Assembly: GCA_022575985.1 (NCBI GenBank) | Contig: JAKSXM010000231.1 | Location: 5,520,501-5,584,500 of the forward strand | Reading direction: 5' to 3' | DNA length: 64,000 nucleotides | From: Anagrus nilaparvatae | Taxonomy: Eukaryota > Arthropoda > Insecta > Hymenoptera > Mymaridae | Part shown: positions 11,597 through 23,306 of the stretch, piece by piece | Numbering within the stretch: position 1 is the first letter of the stretch | How the letters are laid out: every line of letters starts with the position of its first letter | Program-made: the position numbers and the translations under genes | Notes under the pieces: model-generated | What the model was told of the DNA's origin: nothing | Databases searched by the model: none | The model's input: only the letters and a program-made list of their open reading frames with translations

Positions 11597-14500
11597 CAAC
11601 AATGTGCCGTAGCTGATTTTCATATGTAATTTCTGCAACTTTTTCTGTTGGAAGTGTAGTTGGTAATGTGTCTGGTTTAGTTTCTTCGCTAGTATATAAA
11701 TCTGATACTATAACGCTGTGTTTAATGTCATGGATTCTATTAGCGGTTTTGGTTTGGATTTCATTCACCTTTAATTCATTGGGAGTAGTTTCTGCTAATA
11801 TTTCACTTTCTATAGTTGCTTGGAGTTCAATGATTGTGGTTTGGGCATTTGCAATATTGCTCTTTTCAATAAGCAAATTTTTCATGTTTTCTTCGTCAGG
11901 TTGTACTTCTAAAATTTGAATACCTTCAATAGTTCGATAATCTACTGTTGCAATGCCAGATAGCAAAGATTTTTTTGTTTCAAAATATTCTTCTTTGTCA
12001 TGTGTGATGGTTACATTTTGTTCGTAATTATCAAATGGTATATTTTCTGGAATCAATTTTTTAGACTCTGGTAAAGTTTTTACATTTAATTCTTCTGAGA
12101 AATTAGATTGCAAAACCTCTGTAACGCGTAAAGCATCCTGACTACATATCTTATCATCTGCAAATTGTTCAATTGGCGTTTCTTTTAAAAGTAATGCATT
12201 TTCTTTTTCTTGAAGTGTAGTCTCATATGTCAATAATGGCGATATTTCATCTATTATTTGACCTCCTTTGGCAGATTTAGGTATTTTTTCGTCTTGCAAA
12301 GTCCCTGTATTAACACCTGTAACTACTTCTATTTGCTCAGTTGCGTAAATTTGATCTAGTTTAAATTCTGCTGATGTTTCTTTTTGAGCCTTAGCTATTT
12401 CTATGGACGTTTCCTCTTCAACTGGCAATGTTTCTGAAATAAAAAGAACGCTGGCTTCTTCTATTTTTTCAACGGGTTTAAAAGGTATTACTTTTTCCTG
12501 CTCCAAAACATTTTCTGGTAGTATACCAGTCTCAATTTCAACTGTTTCAGCAACTGCATGAGCTATAATTTTTGTATCTGCGATTTCCTTTTTAGATAGT
12601 GGTTTTTTTTTAATTAAAATTTCACTTTCGCTACTATAAACTTCTGTTATTGCAATGGGTAAAGTTTCTTTTATTTTTATATTTGCTGATTTTTTTTCAG
12701 GAATTTCATTTTCGCCAAGATTTGTAGTATCATCAAATGTGATTATTTGTGTTATTTCAGTTACGTCGTGAGGTGTGATGTCAGATTTTGCAATTTTCTT
12801 ATTTACTTCTGGTGAATCATCAAGAATTTCTTCAAACTCATTAATATCTGGTTTAGATATTAGTAATGAATTTAGTTCAGTAACAGATATTAAACTTTTT
12901 TTACTTTCTAAAATTTTTTCTAACTCTAATGTTGAAATATTTTGAGCTTCTATTATTTCGGAAATTTGAGCAGCTTCTATACTTTTTACATCTAAAGAAG
13001 CAGTTTGTTGTTCAGCTTTCTTTTCTGATTCTTCTAAAATAGACTCATTTTCATTATGTATAATTTCAAAAGTAGAAGCTACTTCCCTGCCAGGTAGTTG
13101 TTTCGATGTTATAGATACATTTGGTTGTACTAATGGTTGGAATAGTTTCTCAACTTCATGGGGTGTGATTTCTGAAATTGTTAGATGTTTTAAGCTATTT
13201 ACTTCTGTCTTACCTAATTGATATTCAGGAATTTCAACAGTTTTTAAATTTCCAGTTGTACTTCCTGTTATAGATTCTAAAATTACAGGTACTTCAAAAC
13301 TTGTAACAGAAGTATCAGTTACTTTTTCTTCTCTCTCATTTCTCACCTCAAATAATTTTTCTTTTTCAGAAACTAAAGTTTCAGTTTTCTGTGCTGAGAT
13401 TAATGTGTGAGCGTTTGAAGGTATTGATTGGCTTAAATTTTGTTTTTGTATATTTAAATCAGTAATATTTTGGCCTACTATAATTTCCGTAATTTCTAAC
13501 ACTTCATTGCCTGCTACTTCAGAAATAGCTAAGGACTTTTTAGGAATTTTAATATCAGCAATTCCATCTTCTTTTTCATTAGATATGATTTCAATAACGT
13601 CTAAAGAAGAAAATTCTTCAAGATCTTGATTCGCTGTTTGTTCCTTAGGCTTTCTTAATGCATCCAAATCCGTTGTATTACCTTCAACAGTAATATCTTG
13701 GGTCTGTACCAATTCTTTTATTGGCAATAAATTCTCAGTCGCCTGTTCTTTTGAATAATCTAAACTTTTAAAGGTACTCTCAACTTCAGTTGCGTTTGTT
13801 TCAGAAACAACAAGAGATTTGTTTTCTTGTACCTCCAAATTTCCTTGTGCTTTAGTAAAGATTGGTAGTTTATCAAATACTGAAACATTTGATAATGGAA
13901 TATTCTCAATGATTTCCGCGCTTTCATTTCTGTTTACAGTTATTTCTGCAGATTTTTTATTTGGTGTATCTTGATCTTGTAATTCAATAATTTCTTCCGA
14001 ACTTAAAGTTTGGATCAATTGCAAAGGTTGTACAAGATCAAAATTTGTAACGACATCTTGGAAAACTGGTTGAGCTGCATCAGGGATTAAACTAATATTA
14101 TTGTTAGGAATAATTTCCAAACTTTCAGCTACATGTTGCTCACTAAAAGATACATCTGCTGCTTTAGATGATAACGATTCTTTAGAACTTAGAGGAATTT
14201 GAGATTCATTTATTTCTATTTGAGAAATTTCTAAGTATGATGATTCTTCAAAATTGGTCTTAAATTCTTGAGGTTTAGATAATTCTTTTATGAGTAAATC
14301 ATCAGTATTCGAAATTGCTTGAATATCTGCAACTTTCATTGCATTTTGTTCCAATAATTGGTAATTTGCAACATTTTCTTTTGGGATAATTATATTAGAT
14401 AAATCAATTACTTTATCATCGCAGATAGCAACGGATACTGATAATGAGTCTAATGTACTAATACGTTGTTGACTATTTTGATGGTCAGGTAAGTAATTTT

Positions 14501-17500
14501 CCTTTAAATTTTCAATGGCTAATAATGGTAAAATTTCTGATGTGCTTATCTGTTCTTGATTTTTCAGTTTTAACTCTGCATTCTTAAAGTCTGGAATTTG
14601 AGAATCTGGAAGCTTAGCTTCAGTATCTGCAGTAACAGTTTGTGATACTACTACTGATGATAATTCATCCAATTTTAATTTACCCTTTACTGTAAGTTGT
14701 TCTATCTTACTGTATTCTTGAGCATCAGCCATTGTTAAAACTTCTGAAGTTTCAGCAATTTCTCTAGAAGTTATATTTAATGCTGCATTCTTTGTACCTG
14801 GAAAGCTGACTAATTCTACTTCATCAAGAGTATCATTTGGTGCATTTTCAGAAATAATTATTGAATCAAAACTATCTAATTTTTGTGTTACAACATGTGT
14901 TTCAGGCAATTCTTTACTTTTTAGTGTCATAGTAGAATTTACGCTACTAATTTCCATTGTTTCAGCTATTTCAAAAGCTTTTATAACTTCGTTTGCTGAT
15001 GCTTCATCAGGTGCTTTTTTTAATTCAAGATTTTCTTCTATATCATTTGTAATGGGTTGAGTAACTGATAATGATGATAATTCTATAATATTTGTAAATG
15101 CTTGCCCCATTTTTATTTGATTATTCTCAACAAAATCAGAAGTATTAGAAATAGGTATTATTTCGTTTATTTTAGTTGCTTCATTTGTATAAATTTCTGA
15201 GTGTGCATTTGTATATACAGGCATGCTAGTATTCAAAAATTCCTTTTCAGCATCATTCTGAACTACTTCAGAAATCGTAGCTGAACTTAGAGCAGTTACA
15301 GTTTGATCACTATATTGAATGTCTGGTAAGCATTTTGAACTGAATGAACTGATATTATTTAAGGTAGTATTTTCTGTTATTTCTATGACATCTTGACTAG
15401 TAACATTCGATTTTGCATATTTTTCAACAACCTTTTCAAGATCTGGTATATTTTGTTCATTTTCTATCAATAATGATTCAGAAGTAATTGCCGATGGTAA
15501 ACATTGAATATCTTTTGTAACATTACTTGTTTTGGGAGTTTCAAGAACTATTAAATTATCTATGTTTGCAGCAAGAATTACTTCGGATATTTCAGCTGTT
15601 TCTCGACCTTTTACACGAGCTTCTGCATTCTTACTAGAAGGAATATTATCTGAAATCAAATTTTGTTCAGACTCTGTCGCAGTTACATTTGATGTTAAGA
15701 TATGTGATGCCATCTCAATTTCCTGTTTACTTATTTGCATTTCTGGTTCATATTGTGTTAATATTTGCTTTGCATCTGTTAAAGATGTTACTTCCGTTAT
15801 TTCTATAGGGTTTTTGAGGGTAACATTTAAGGAAGTATTTTCTACTGAAGGCAAATCCTTGATTAGTAAGGTACCTTCAACTTCATTTATAATAGTTTGT
15901 GATATTTCAGCTGATGGCAAGGTATCAAATGAAGAATTTACAAATTTTCTATTGGGAATTTCAGGTCCAATTAAATCAATAACGTTTGTCTGAGCAGTTA
16001 TTTCAAATTTTTCAGCTACTTGACTTCCAGATATTGATAAAGCAGCCATTTTTGAATCTGGTACATGGAATTCATTTAAATGTTGCTCACTATCAACAGC
16101 AGTAGCTTGTGTTACTTGTATAGATTCAGTAACGTCAATTTTCTCTTTTCCCGCAGTAGTCTTAATTTCAAGCTTCGTAAACTTATCTACTGATAAAATT
16201 GGTAATGTTTCTTGAGTCTCTGCCACAATATTCTGAAGGTAAGAAGGTTTTGCTTCTTGTTCATTTACTTTTATTTCTTGAATATTTTCTTCTACCTCTG
16301 TTGTTACTGTTTCTGATACGATAATTGAAGACATTTCTTCAAAAATTTTTACACCAATCTGTTCATTTTTATTTAATTTTGAATTAAATTCATCAGCTGT
16401 TCCCATTGTTAAAATCTCTAAAGTTTCGGCAGTAGTTTGACCACATACTAAGACTTTTAAATTCTTTTTTTCTGGCATTTCATGATTATCTAGTTCTTCT
16501 TCAAGTTCTTCACTCGTTATTTCTGATATTTCTAAAGCTTCTAAGCTATCAATGTTTGTGTCTACACGTTGCCACACAGGCATATTTTGTTTATTAAAAA
16601 CATCAGTAGTCAAACAAGGTTGAACTTCTTCTTGTTCTGCTATTTCGTGCCCCATAACATTGTCAGTAGCCATTCTAGTTGCAGGTTTATCGAAACTTGG
16701 TAAACTTTTTTCTTCTTCATTAGAAATAACTTCGGAAACAAGTAACGGTATATGTTCAGAAAATGCATGAGCTCCTCTGTCCTTGACAGGTTGACGTGAA
16801 AAAAATGTGTCCTCTTTATCTTGTAAACTAACATCAAGTATTTCGAGTGATTGTAATTTTCTTATATTTAAATCTGCTGTATGTGTAGAAGGCATTTTGA
16901 TTTCGCTAAGGTTTTTATCAGTTTCTTGACATAAAGTATCTGTAACAATTAAGCCTTCAAAAGTGATTGGAGTAATTTCAACTGTTTGCAAATTGGAAAC
17001 AAAATCAGATATTTCAGGCTTTGGTATATCTGCTTGTGACTCAATTTGAACAGTTTCAACAGCATTTTGTTCATAAAAAGTCGCAGTTGAGAATACTTCT
17101 GGCATCTGGCGCTCCTTATTCAGTTCACTAATATTTGAATCAGTTATAAATTCTAGGATCTCAGGAACTGTGTGTCCATCAGAAATTCTTTTAATGGCAG
17201 ATCTAGTTTCAGGCAAAGTAATTAAGGAATATTGCATTTCTTTATCACCTAATGTTACAGAAGAAACTTCAAAACTTTGGTTTTCTGTAAAAGAGATATC
17301 AGCACTGGATTTTGGAATTTTAATTTTTTCAAAAGCGCCTTCATTTTCATTAGTTAAAATTTCATTAGTTACAAATGTTTCTATTACAATAGGTTTCTGA
17401 GATGCCTTAAATAATTCTAGTTTTTGTTCAATAAATTCAGTTGGTAATAAGTTTGCCGTAATTTCCATATTTTCTGCGACTACGTTTCCTGTATAATGAA

Positions 17501-18800
17501 TTTGAGCTTCCTTTTCTTGACGTAATTGAGTTACATTCAAATTTCCTTCTTTATCATCAATTAATACTTCATTTACGACTGAAACCCCTGCAGTATCGCT
17601 TATTTTTTTCTTTGCATATTTTTTGTTTAAATTTAATGTGTCCTCAAAACTTGATTCTTTATCAGATAAAACCATTTCTTGTTGAATAATAGTTTCAAGC
17701 AGTAAGTGATGTTTTGTCGCCGATTGGGGTTGAAGAATTTCAGAAACTAGATTTTGAGGTAAATTTTCAGGAAATATTTCAGTTTTTTGAGGAACTTTGT
17801 GAGCGTCATAAGTTGTATCTGCATGTTTAAAATCTACTTTTAATTTATCTGTGTAATCACTTTCTTTATCATTGCTAAATATTTCAATAACTTGCACACC
17901 TTCCATTTCATTTACTAAAACCTCCGTTTTCTTTTCTTTAGGTTTAATAAAATTATCTAGATTACATTCAGAATCAGCTGCTGATACTTCAAGAGAAACT
18001 AAACTAATACATGGTATATGACCTGACATTGCTGATTCTTTTGAAGCTATTATTGCGTTAAAATTATCTGCAGTATTATCTGTTACAACTTCAATGGTTT
18101 CAGCTACTGGATAAACATCATAAGATGCATTTGCTAACTTTGAATTTGGTTTATCTTCTAATGATAGAGAAGATTCTTTATCTGCTGTTTCTATGCTACT
18201 TATAATAACAGGTAATTCAACGTCTAAAATTTGTTCTGATGTTTTAAGATTCGGCGAAATTTCTTTAAAGGGAACTTCACATTCTTGAGTATATACTTCA
18301 TGAAACTCAGGCGTTTCAAAAAGTAGGTAATCGCTTTTAGAAATTTGAAAATCTGGGGAGTCTTTTTTGACTGATTTTAAGCTTAAATCACTTACAATTT
18401 CATATGTTGTAGCGACTTTTTGACCATCAATGTCAACCAAAGCTTTAGTTAAATTTGGCTGTAGCAATTCTTCAATAACACCTTCTTTCTCATGAAGTTG
18501 ACTTTCTGAAACTTCTATACTTTCACCAACAACAAAATTCGGAATGCTTAATTTACTGTCGGGTTTTGTATCTAAAATCAGTATATTCTCCAGGTCAGAG
18601 GTATTTATTTCTAATTTTTCAGCAATACTAAGTCCTGTTTGATGCTTTATAGCAAACTGTGAATCTGTAGATTCTATTTTTAATATATCAATATTATTAG
18701 ATGGAACAACTTCCACTACTTCAGGAACCTCATGACCTTGAGTGTAATTTAGATGAAGTGTCTGTTTTTCTGGTAAGCTTTTTAATTCACACTGCTCTTC
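11597..18800 (-). CDS. sls: Titin/Sallimus giant exon of degenerate ~70-residue repeats
   Basis: A 7,204-nt exon with acceptor TTTTTTTTACAG (phase 0, joining LNK to EEQCEL) and main donor ATTGTTG|GTAAGT (phase 1). It encodes about 2,400 residues of a degenerate repeat of roughly 70 residues. Each unit has an (I/V)SE-x-(V/T) motif, an acidic ..E.L.. stretch, P-x-x-K/N-A, and then an AE(T/I)(S/L/M)E(I/V) motif about 35 residues after the first. About 34 units fit. It is rich in Glu, Ile, Ser, Thr and Leu, with few Pro. Arthropod connectin (crayfish) is known to carry 68- and 71-residue repeats besides PEVK; this exon is a likely counterpart, by period and composition only. A second phase 1 donor lies at 11519. 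Confidence 0.88.
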
Positions 18801-19696
18801 CTGTAAAAAAAATTTTTTGAATTAGACAGATGAAATATTTTTTTTATAAATTTGTGGAAGTTAGGAACAAAAAGTGATAACTACAAATTTCGATAATTTA
18901 CTTTAATAGATCACTCTTAAGTCAACGCATGTAAATTACCTTCCGAGGCGAAGCCGAGGATGGTAAACTGCGATTTGGGGCATTCTTTATTTATGGTCAA
19001 GGGTCGTATAACATTTTTCTACGACAGTAACAATTAGAAACTGTGAAACTAAAAACATCAAGTTCGTGAACAAAATAAAACCAACTTTTAGTTTATATAT
19101 TTGTTTTTTGAGTATCAGTGCCAAGTTATAGTTGCTATAAAAAAATAGAATATTTTCCTTTTTTTCCTCACACACTCGATTAAGAAATTTAAATTTGAGT
19201 AGTTCTATACATTACAATTCAAGAAACTTTCGAATTACATCTATGTCACAAATTTTTTTTCTCAAAATTTCCATAACAAGATCATTAGTAAAACTTTTAA
19301 AATTTTATACATTAACAATATAAATGCATACAACAAATAAGCAATTAGCTACAAATAGCAAATTAAGTTTATGATTTATTTAGAAATAATCTTTTAAAAT
19401 GTAATAAATCAAAATCTGATTCTCGAAGACATCACTTTTTATCATTTTTAAATTTCATACTTACAATAAACCACGTGGCTATCTATGTAAATATATATTT
19501 TTAAACCCAGACTTTAATAAGAACTTATTTAATAATTATTTCTATTTGTTGAATTATCAAAAACTTTTTATTGAAAAAAAAGAAACGTAATATTTTATTT
19601 TTTAAATAGTATTATTAACTAGAATAAGCACGGTTACTTTAAGGACAAATTATCCAATTGAGGAAAGTGGTATCTAATCAATGACTTTATTGCATG

Positions 19697-19838
19697 GGTG
19701 AGGTGGATACCGTGGAGCATAAGTTTTTCGGGTGTGCTCAATACTTGGAGGGACACCCGCCTTTTAGTAACTGGAGTCCTGAGAAAATGGTTCTAGAAAT
19801 AATGTGCAGTTCCGAAAATCAATATAGAGTGGCAGAGT
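19697..19838 (+). mobile_element. R1-like LINE reverse transcriptase C-terminus, remnant
   Basis: The + frame reads GEVDTVEHKFFGCAQYLEGH and then SPEKMVLEIMCSSENQYRVAE before a stop. The TxEHxFF-x-C pattern followed by a W/Y and a 'PENxVxxML' type stretch is typical of the C-terminal zinc-finger end of R1/LOA/Jockey-group LINE reverse transcriptases. Base composition is clearly less AT-rich than the surrounding DNA. The frame closes upstream within about 20 codons, so this is a short fragment. Confidence 0.55.
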
Positions 19839-20460
19839 AAGCGAGGATCCCTCTGAGAATAAAGAACTAGGTGAATTCTCTATCGTAAGTTACCCTTTCT
19901 AGAGCAGAAAAGGGTATCTGGGGATATTTTATTACACTTGTAGATTCACTATTAATACAAATAAACTTTTCTCAGGTACATTTTAAAACCATAATTATAG
20001 GATATACATTAGTTATGTTTTTTAAGAATCCGTTGCATACGTATGAGTGATTCTTTATCAATTCAGAAAATTTCGGGCAAATTTTTGAAAAAAAGCGTTC
20101 TCGACTTTTATCAGCTGCCCATTCTTTTTAAATTTGCCATTTCTTCTATAAACGCTTAAGGGGGATCTATGGATAATTTTTTTTCAACACTCAACAATTT
20201 TTTTTTTCTTTTAATGTATTTATATATGTTTCAAGAATATGGACAAAAAATTTTGTTTTGAAATTCGCTTTATTTTTGATTCTATGAGGCATAATAGCGC
20301 GCGCCGCGAGAAGTATATTTTTAAAATTTGAACGCAGCTGCTGCTTGAATACCGTTAATAGGTCTAAAATTTAATTTTTTTTGTTATGTTATCATATTAT
20401 ATTGATATTATACATTATATAAACACATATACTGTGTATTAGTGTTAAAAATATTCAAAA

Positions 20461-20602
20461 TAAAGCATCAGACAGCATTTTAAGTACCGAGTTAGCTAAA
20501 AACCGGAAAATTGTATTAAGAGAAGAAAATGCTGCTCAAGAGATGGAATTTGAGGAAGTTGAAGGATTCCTGTATGGTCCCGAAATTGTAGAAGATTGGT
20601 AA
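20461..20602 (+). pseudogene. Repeat-derived coding remnant ending in FLYGPEIVEDW-stop
   Basis: An open + frame encodes KASDSILSTELAKNRKIVL, then EEVEGFLYGPEIVEDW and TAA. A diverged copy of the last part lies at about 34155-34215 (EYEETKGLLFAPGIADDW and TAA), with the same stop after Trp. Two copies sharing a C-terminus and stop suggest a mobile-element or captured-gene coding end. I do not recognise the family. Confidence 0.4.
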
Positions 20603-22261
20603 GTTAAGTATTTAAGTAATTTTCAACTCATATTTTTGTTTTTTTCGACGTTTAAAATTTTTGCTCATTTTTTAAAAACGCGTTTTTCAATCTTTTGAAT
20701 GAGATAACTCCACAACTACTGAACCGATTTTCATTTTTCTTATTTTATTCTCTTCCTAATAACTTATACCAACAGAAAAAAAATAAAAATAAAAAAAAAT
20801 TTAATGTTATATACGGAAAAACTTGTTTTCAAACTTTAACGCGTTTTTCTCGAAACGTGTTTTTTCAAATCGCCGTGCACGATAACGGAAAAACTACTCA
20901 ACCGATTAATTTGCCCTTTTCACAGTTTTTTAAAGAACATATTTGCCAGGGATTGACGTATCGTTTTTTTTTATAACTGCCCCAGAAAATTTTTAGGACC
21001 GATTACAAAAAAAAAAAACAGGGCACTTTTTTGACTTTTTTTTATTTTTTCCGCCACAGCGTGAAAAATGAAAATTTTTGAAAAAACTTTACGTTGATCC
21101 CTGGCTTTAAGCCTTAAGAAAAATAATATATATTTATTTTTTTTTTCCGATGATCCTAAGTTGGGTTATGCTGCACGGCGCAAGTCACCTTTTTTTTTAG
21201 TGCCTCTCAATAATCTCCTGTACACCGGCATGACGTCATACAAAAAAAAAAAAATATTTTTGTATTCTTAAATATATTTTAAATAAATAAAAAAATTTTC
21301 ATTTCATTACCAGTAACCGTTCTTTTTTTATATCCCCTTAAAAATCGCTCGAAAATTGAGCGCCGTACCCGTAGATCCCCCTTAAAAAGAAATTAGTAAG
21401 TTCACAGGGTAGCGGATTTAAGAAAAAACCAATAATAAATCAAATGAATTCATATTTATAGGTATTCCTTAAGTGAACGATAATTTATAATAAAAAAAAT
21501 AATTGTTAAATTTTTATTGGAATGTAAATAATTATAGAGCAAAGATTTATCTTATAGGATGCAAAAAATGGACAACTTGTGACCACTATTTAAGGATCAA
21601 TAAGATTGCTTTCATTTTTTAAATCTAAGCCTTTTTCATTATGTTAATGACCTTTTTAATTTTTTTATGTTAATTCTTGTATTTTTGCTTCACAAAGACG
21701 AAAGACCATACAAATATTTGCAACACAACATTTACATTATATTTGCTAAACAAGTAATGTAAAAGAGGCAATTTAGAGCTTATAGAAAATCTTTCTGTGT
21801 GACTTATTAAACTTATTTTATTGAAAATTAAAATTTTCACAGCAAGTTAAGTAAGTACAAGAGGCCGAAATATAGCAAAAAAATCAAGTATAGGTCAGGA
21901 GGGCCGAAGGTTCCGTAAGCACAATAAAAGGAAAAATAATTAATTAAATATTCATTCCCTTCGAAACATGGGCATTCATTGCGTAAATATAGAAAAAAAT
22001 GTTAGCTCAAAAATCAAGTATTTTTATTTAATATAAAATATTTATCTTTTTTGAGGAATTTATTTACTGTATCAGCAGCGTTTTTCCTTTATCAAATAAT
22101 TTCGGAAAGCCTAAGATTTAAGATAAATTCAAAGAATAATATAATTAGAAAACTTGAAAAAATCTTAAAACTATCTTTTTTATATATTTTATTATAACAA
22201 TGTGTTTTAGGACCAATTTAATTTTTCAAGTTAATTTTGTTTTATTTAAACTAACAATCAG

Positions 22262-22606
22262 GATAACCTTAGTTTTAAGTACAAAATTTTTTGAACACAA
22301 CAAAGTTGAACACCAAAATTAGAACACAGTTATGATATTAAATTATATTATATTATACAACTATGATATTAAACTCATTCATGAATTCAGAAACAATAAT
22401 TTTTAAGCCAAAAAACTTTTTGTTGAAAAATATTGTGTCTAAATTCGTGAATGTGTTGAATTTGATGTGTTGAAAACAGTGTATTTAATTTTTTGTGTGC
22501 TTAATTTCTTGTGTTCAATAAAACTTGTGCTTAAAAAAATGTGTTATAATTTTGGTGTTCAACTTTGTTATGTTCAAAACTTTTGTTCTTAAACCTTAGG
22601 TTATCG
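22262..22606. mobile_element. Small inverted-repeat element (345 bp) with 7-bp flanking repeat
   Basis: Imperfect terminal inverted repeats of about 70 bp start GATAACCTTAG on the left and end CTTAGGTTATCG on the right, sharing AACAAAGTTGAACACCAAAATT. The flanks repeat CAATCAG (22255-22261 and 22607-22613). This fits a MITE of a superfamily with 7-8 bp target duplications; the terminus differs by one base between ends. Confidence 0.6.
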
Positions 22607-23123
22607 CAATCAGAGTCCACTACCTATGGGAAATCAAATTAAAATCTATAGTTATAATCTAAAAAATGGCTAGTGTTTCGTGTAAGCGGAGAGTTTTAAG
22701 AGTAAAAACCTTCAGATCCCAAGTTTTTTGGTACTTTGAATGCGAAATTATTGGTCATTTTTTTCTAAACTTGCTCAGTTAACCTGCAACGGGTATATAC
22801 TGTCAAAAAATTTTATGAAATTTAAATTTTATGCAATTTAGCCGAAAACTGCATATTGTATATATTCAATGAAATAATTTCCACACAAAAATTGTTTATT
22901 TATTTGGCGTTGAAATGTAATTTAAAATTTTTATTTGCAAAACGTGTAACCATTGAAAATTCTGTATTTTTTTAAAAATATTAATACATGTTACTGGTTG
23001 CTTTTAATAATTTAAATTTATAAAATTTTCTTATTGTTAGCCCCTGAATACACCAAATTTTATTTATTTTCTAATAATATTTTTCAAGAAAAAATAGTGA
23101 ATGGATGAGGTAGGTACTTGGTA

Positions 23124-23306
23124 CTTGGTATAGAATAAATAACTTCTATAAAGAATAACCGAATATTTTTGGCATGCTTTTTTGCCTTACATCATCATGA
23201 CTTTCTGATTATTGCGCAACAGGCAAAGACGTGTTGTCTTATCCCTTATAAGACCCATGGATCTTTTATAGAAGTTACTTATTCTATATTTTTAAAAAAT
23301 ACCAAG
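23124..23306. repeat. Imperfect inverted repeat / MITE-like hairpin
   Basis: CTTGGTATAGAATAAATAAC at the left returns inverted at the right (AGAAGTTACTTATTCTATA, then ACCAAG), with a short interruption in the right arm. Just right of it (23393-23520) is a GC-rich island with its own partial inverted repeat around AAGTATGTGCC. No coding capacity. Confidence 0.45.

Noticed and set aside
15532..15993. 153-residue + strand frame
   Set aside because: It lies antisense inside the 7.2-kb titin exon and has no start context, domain or composition of its own. The same holds for the antisense frames at 11668, 17170, 37950, 58073, 60329, 61049 and 62480.
18935..18975. Imperfect GC-rich palindrome CCGAGGCGAAGCCGAGG
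   Set aside because: It resembles a Helitron 3' hairpin, but no CTAG follows at a suitable distance and no 5' end was found. Too little to call.
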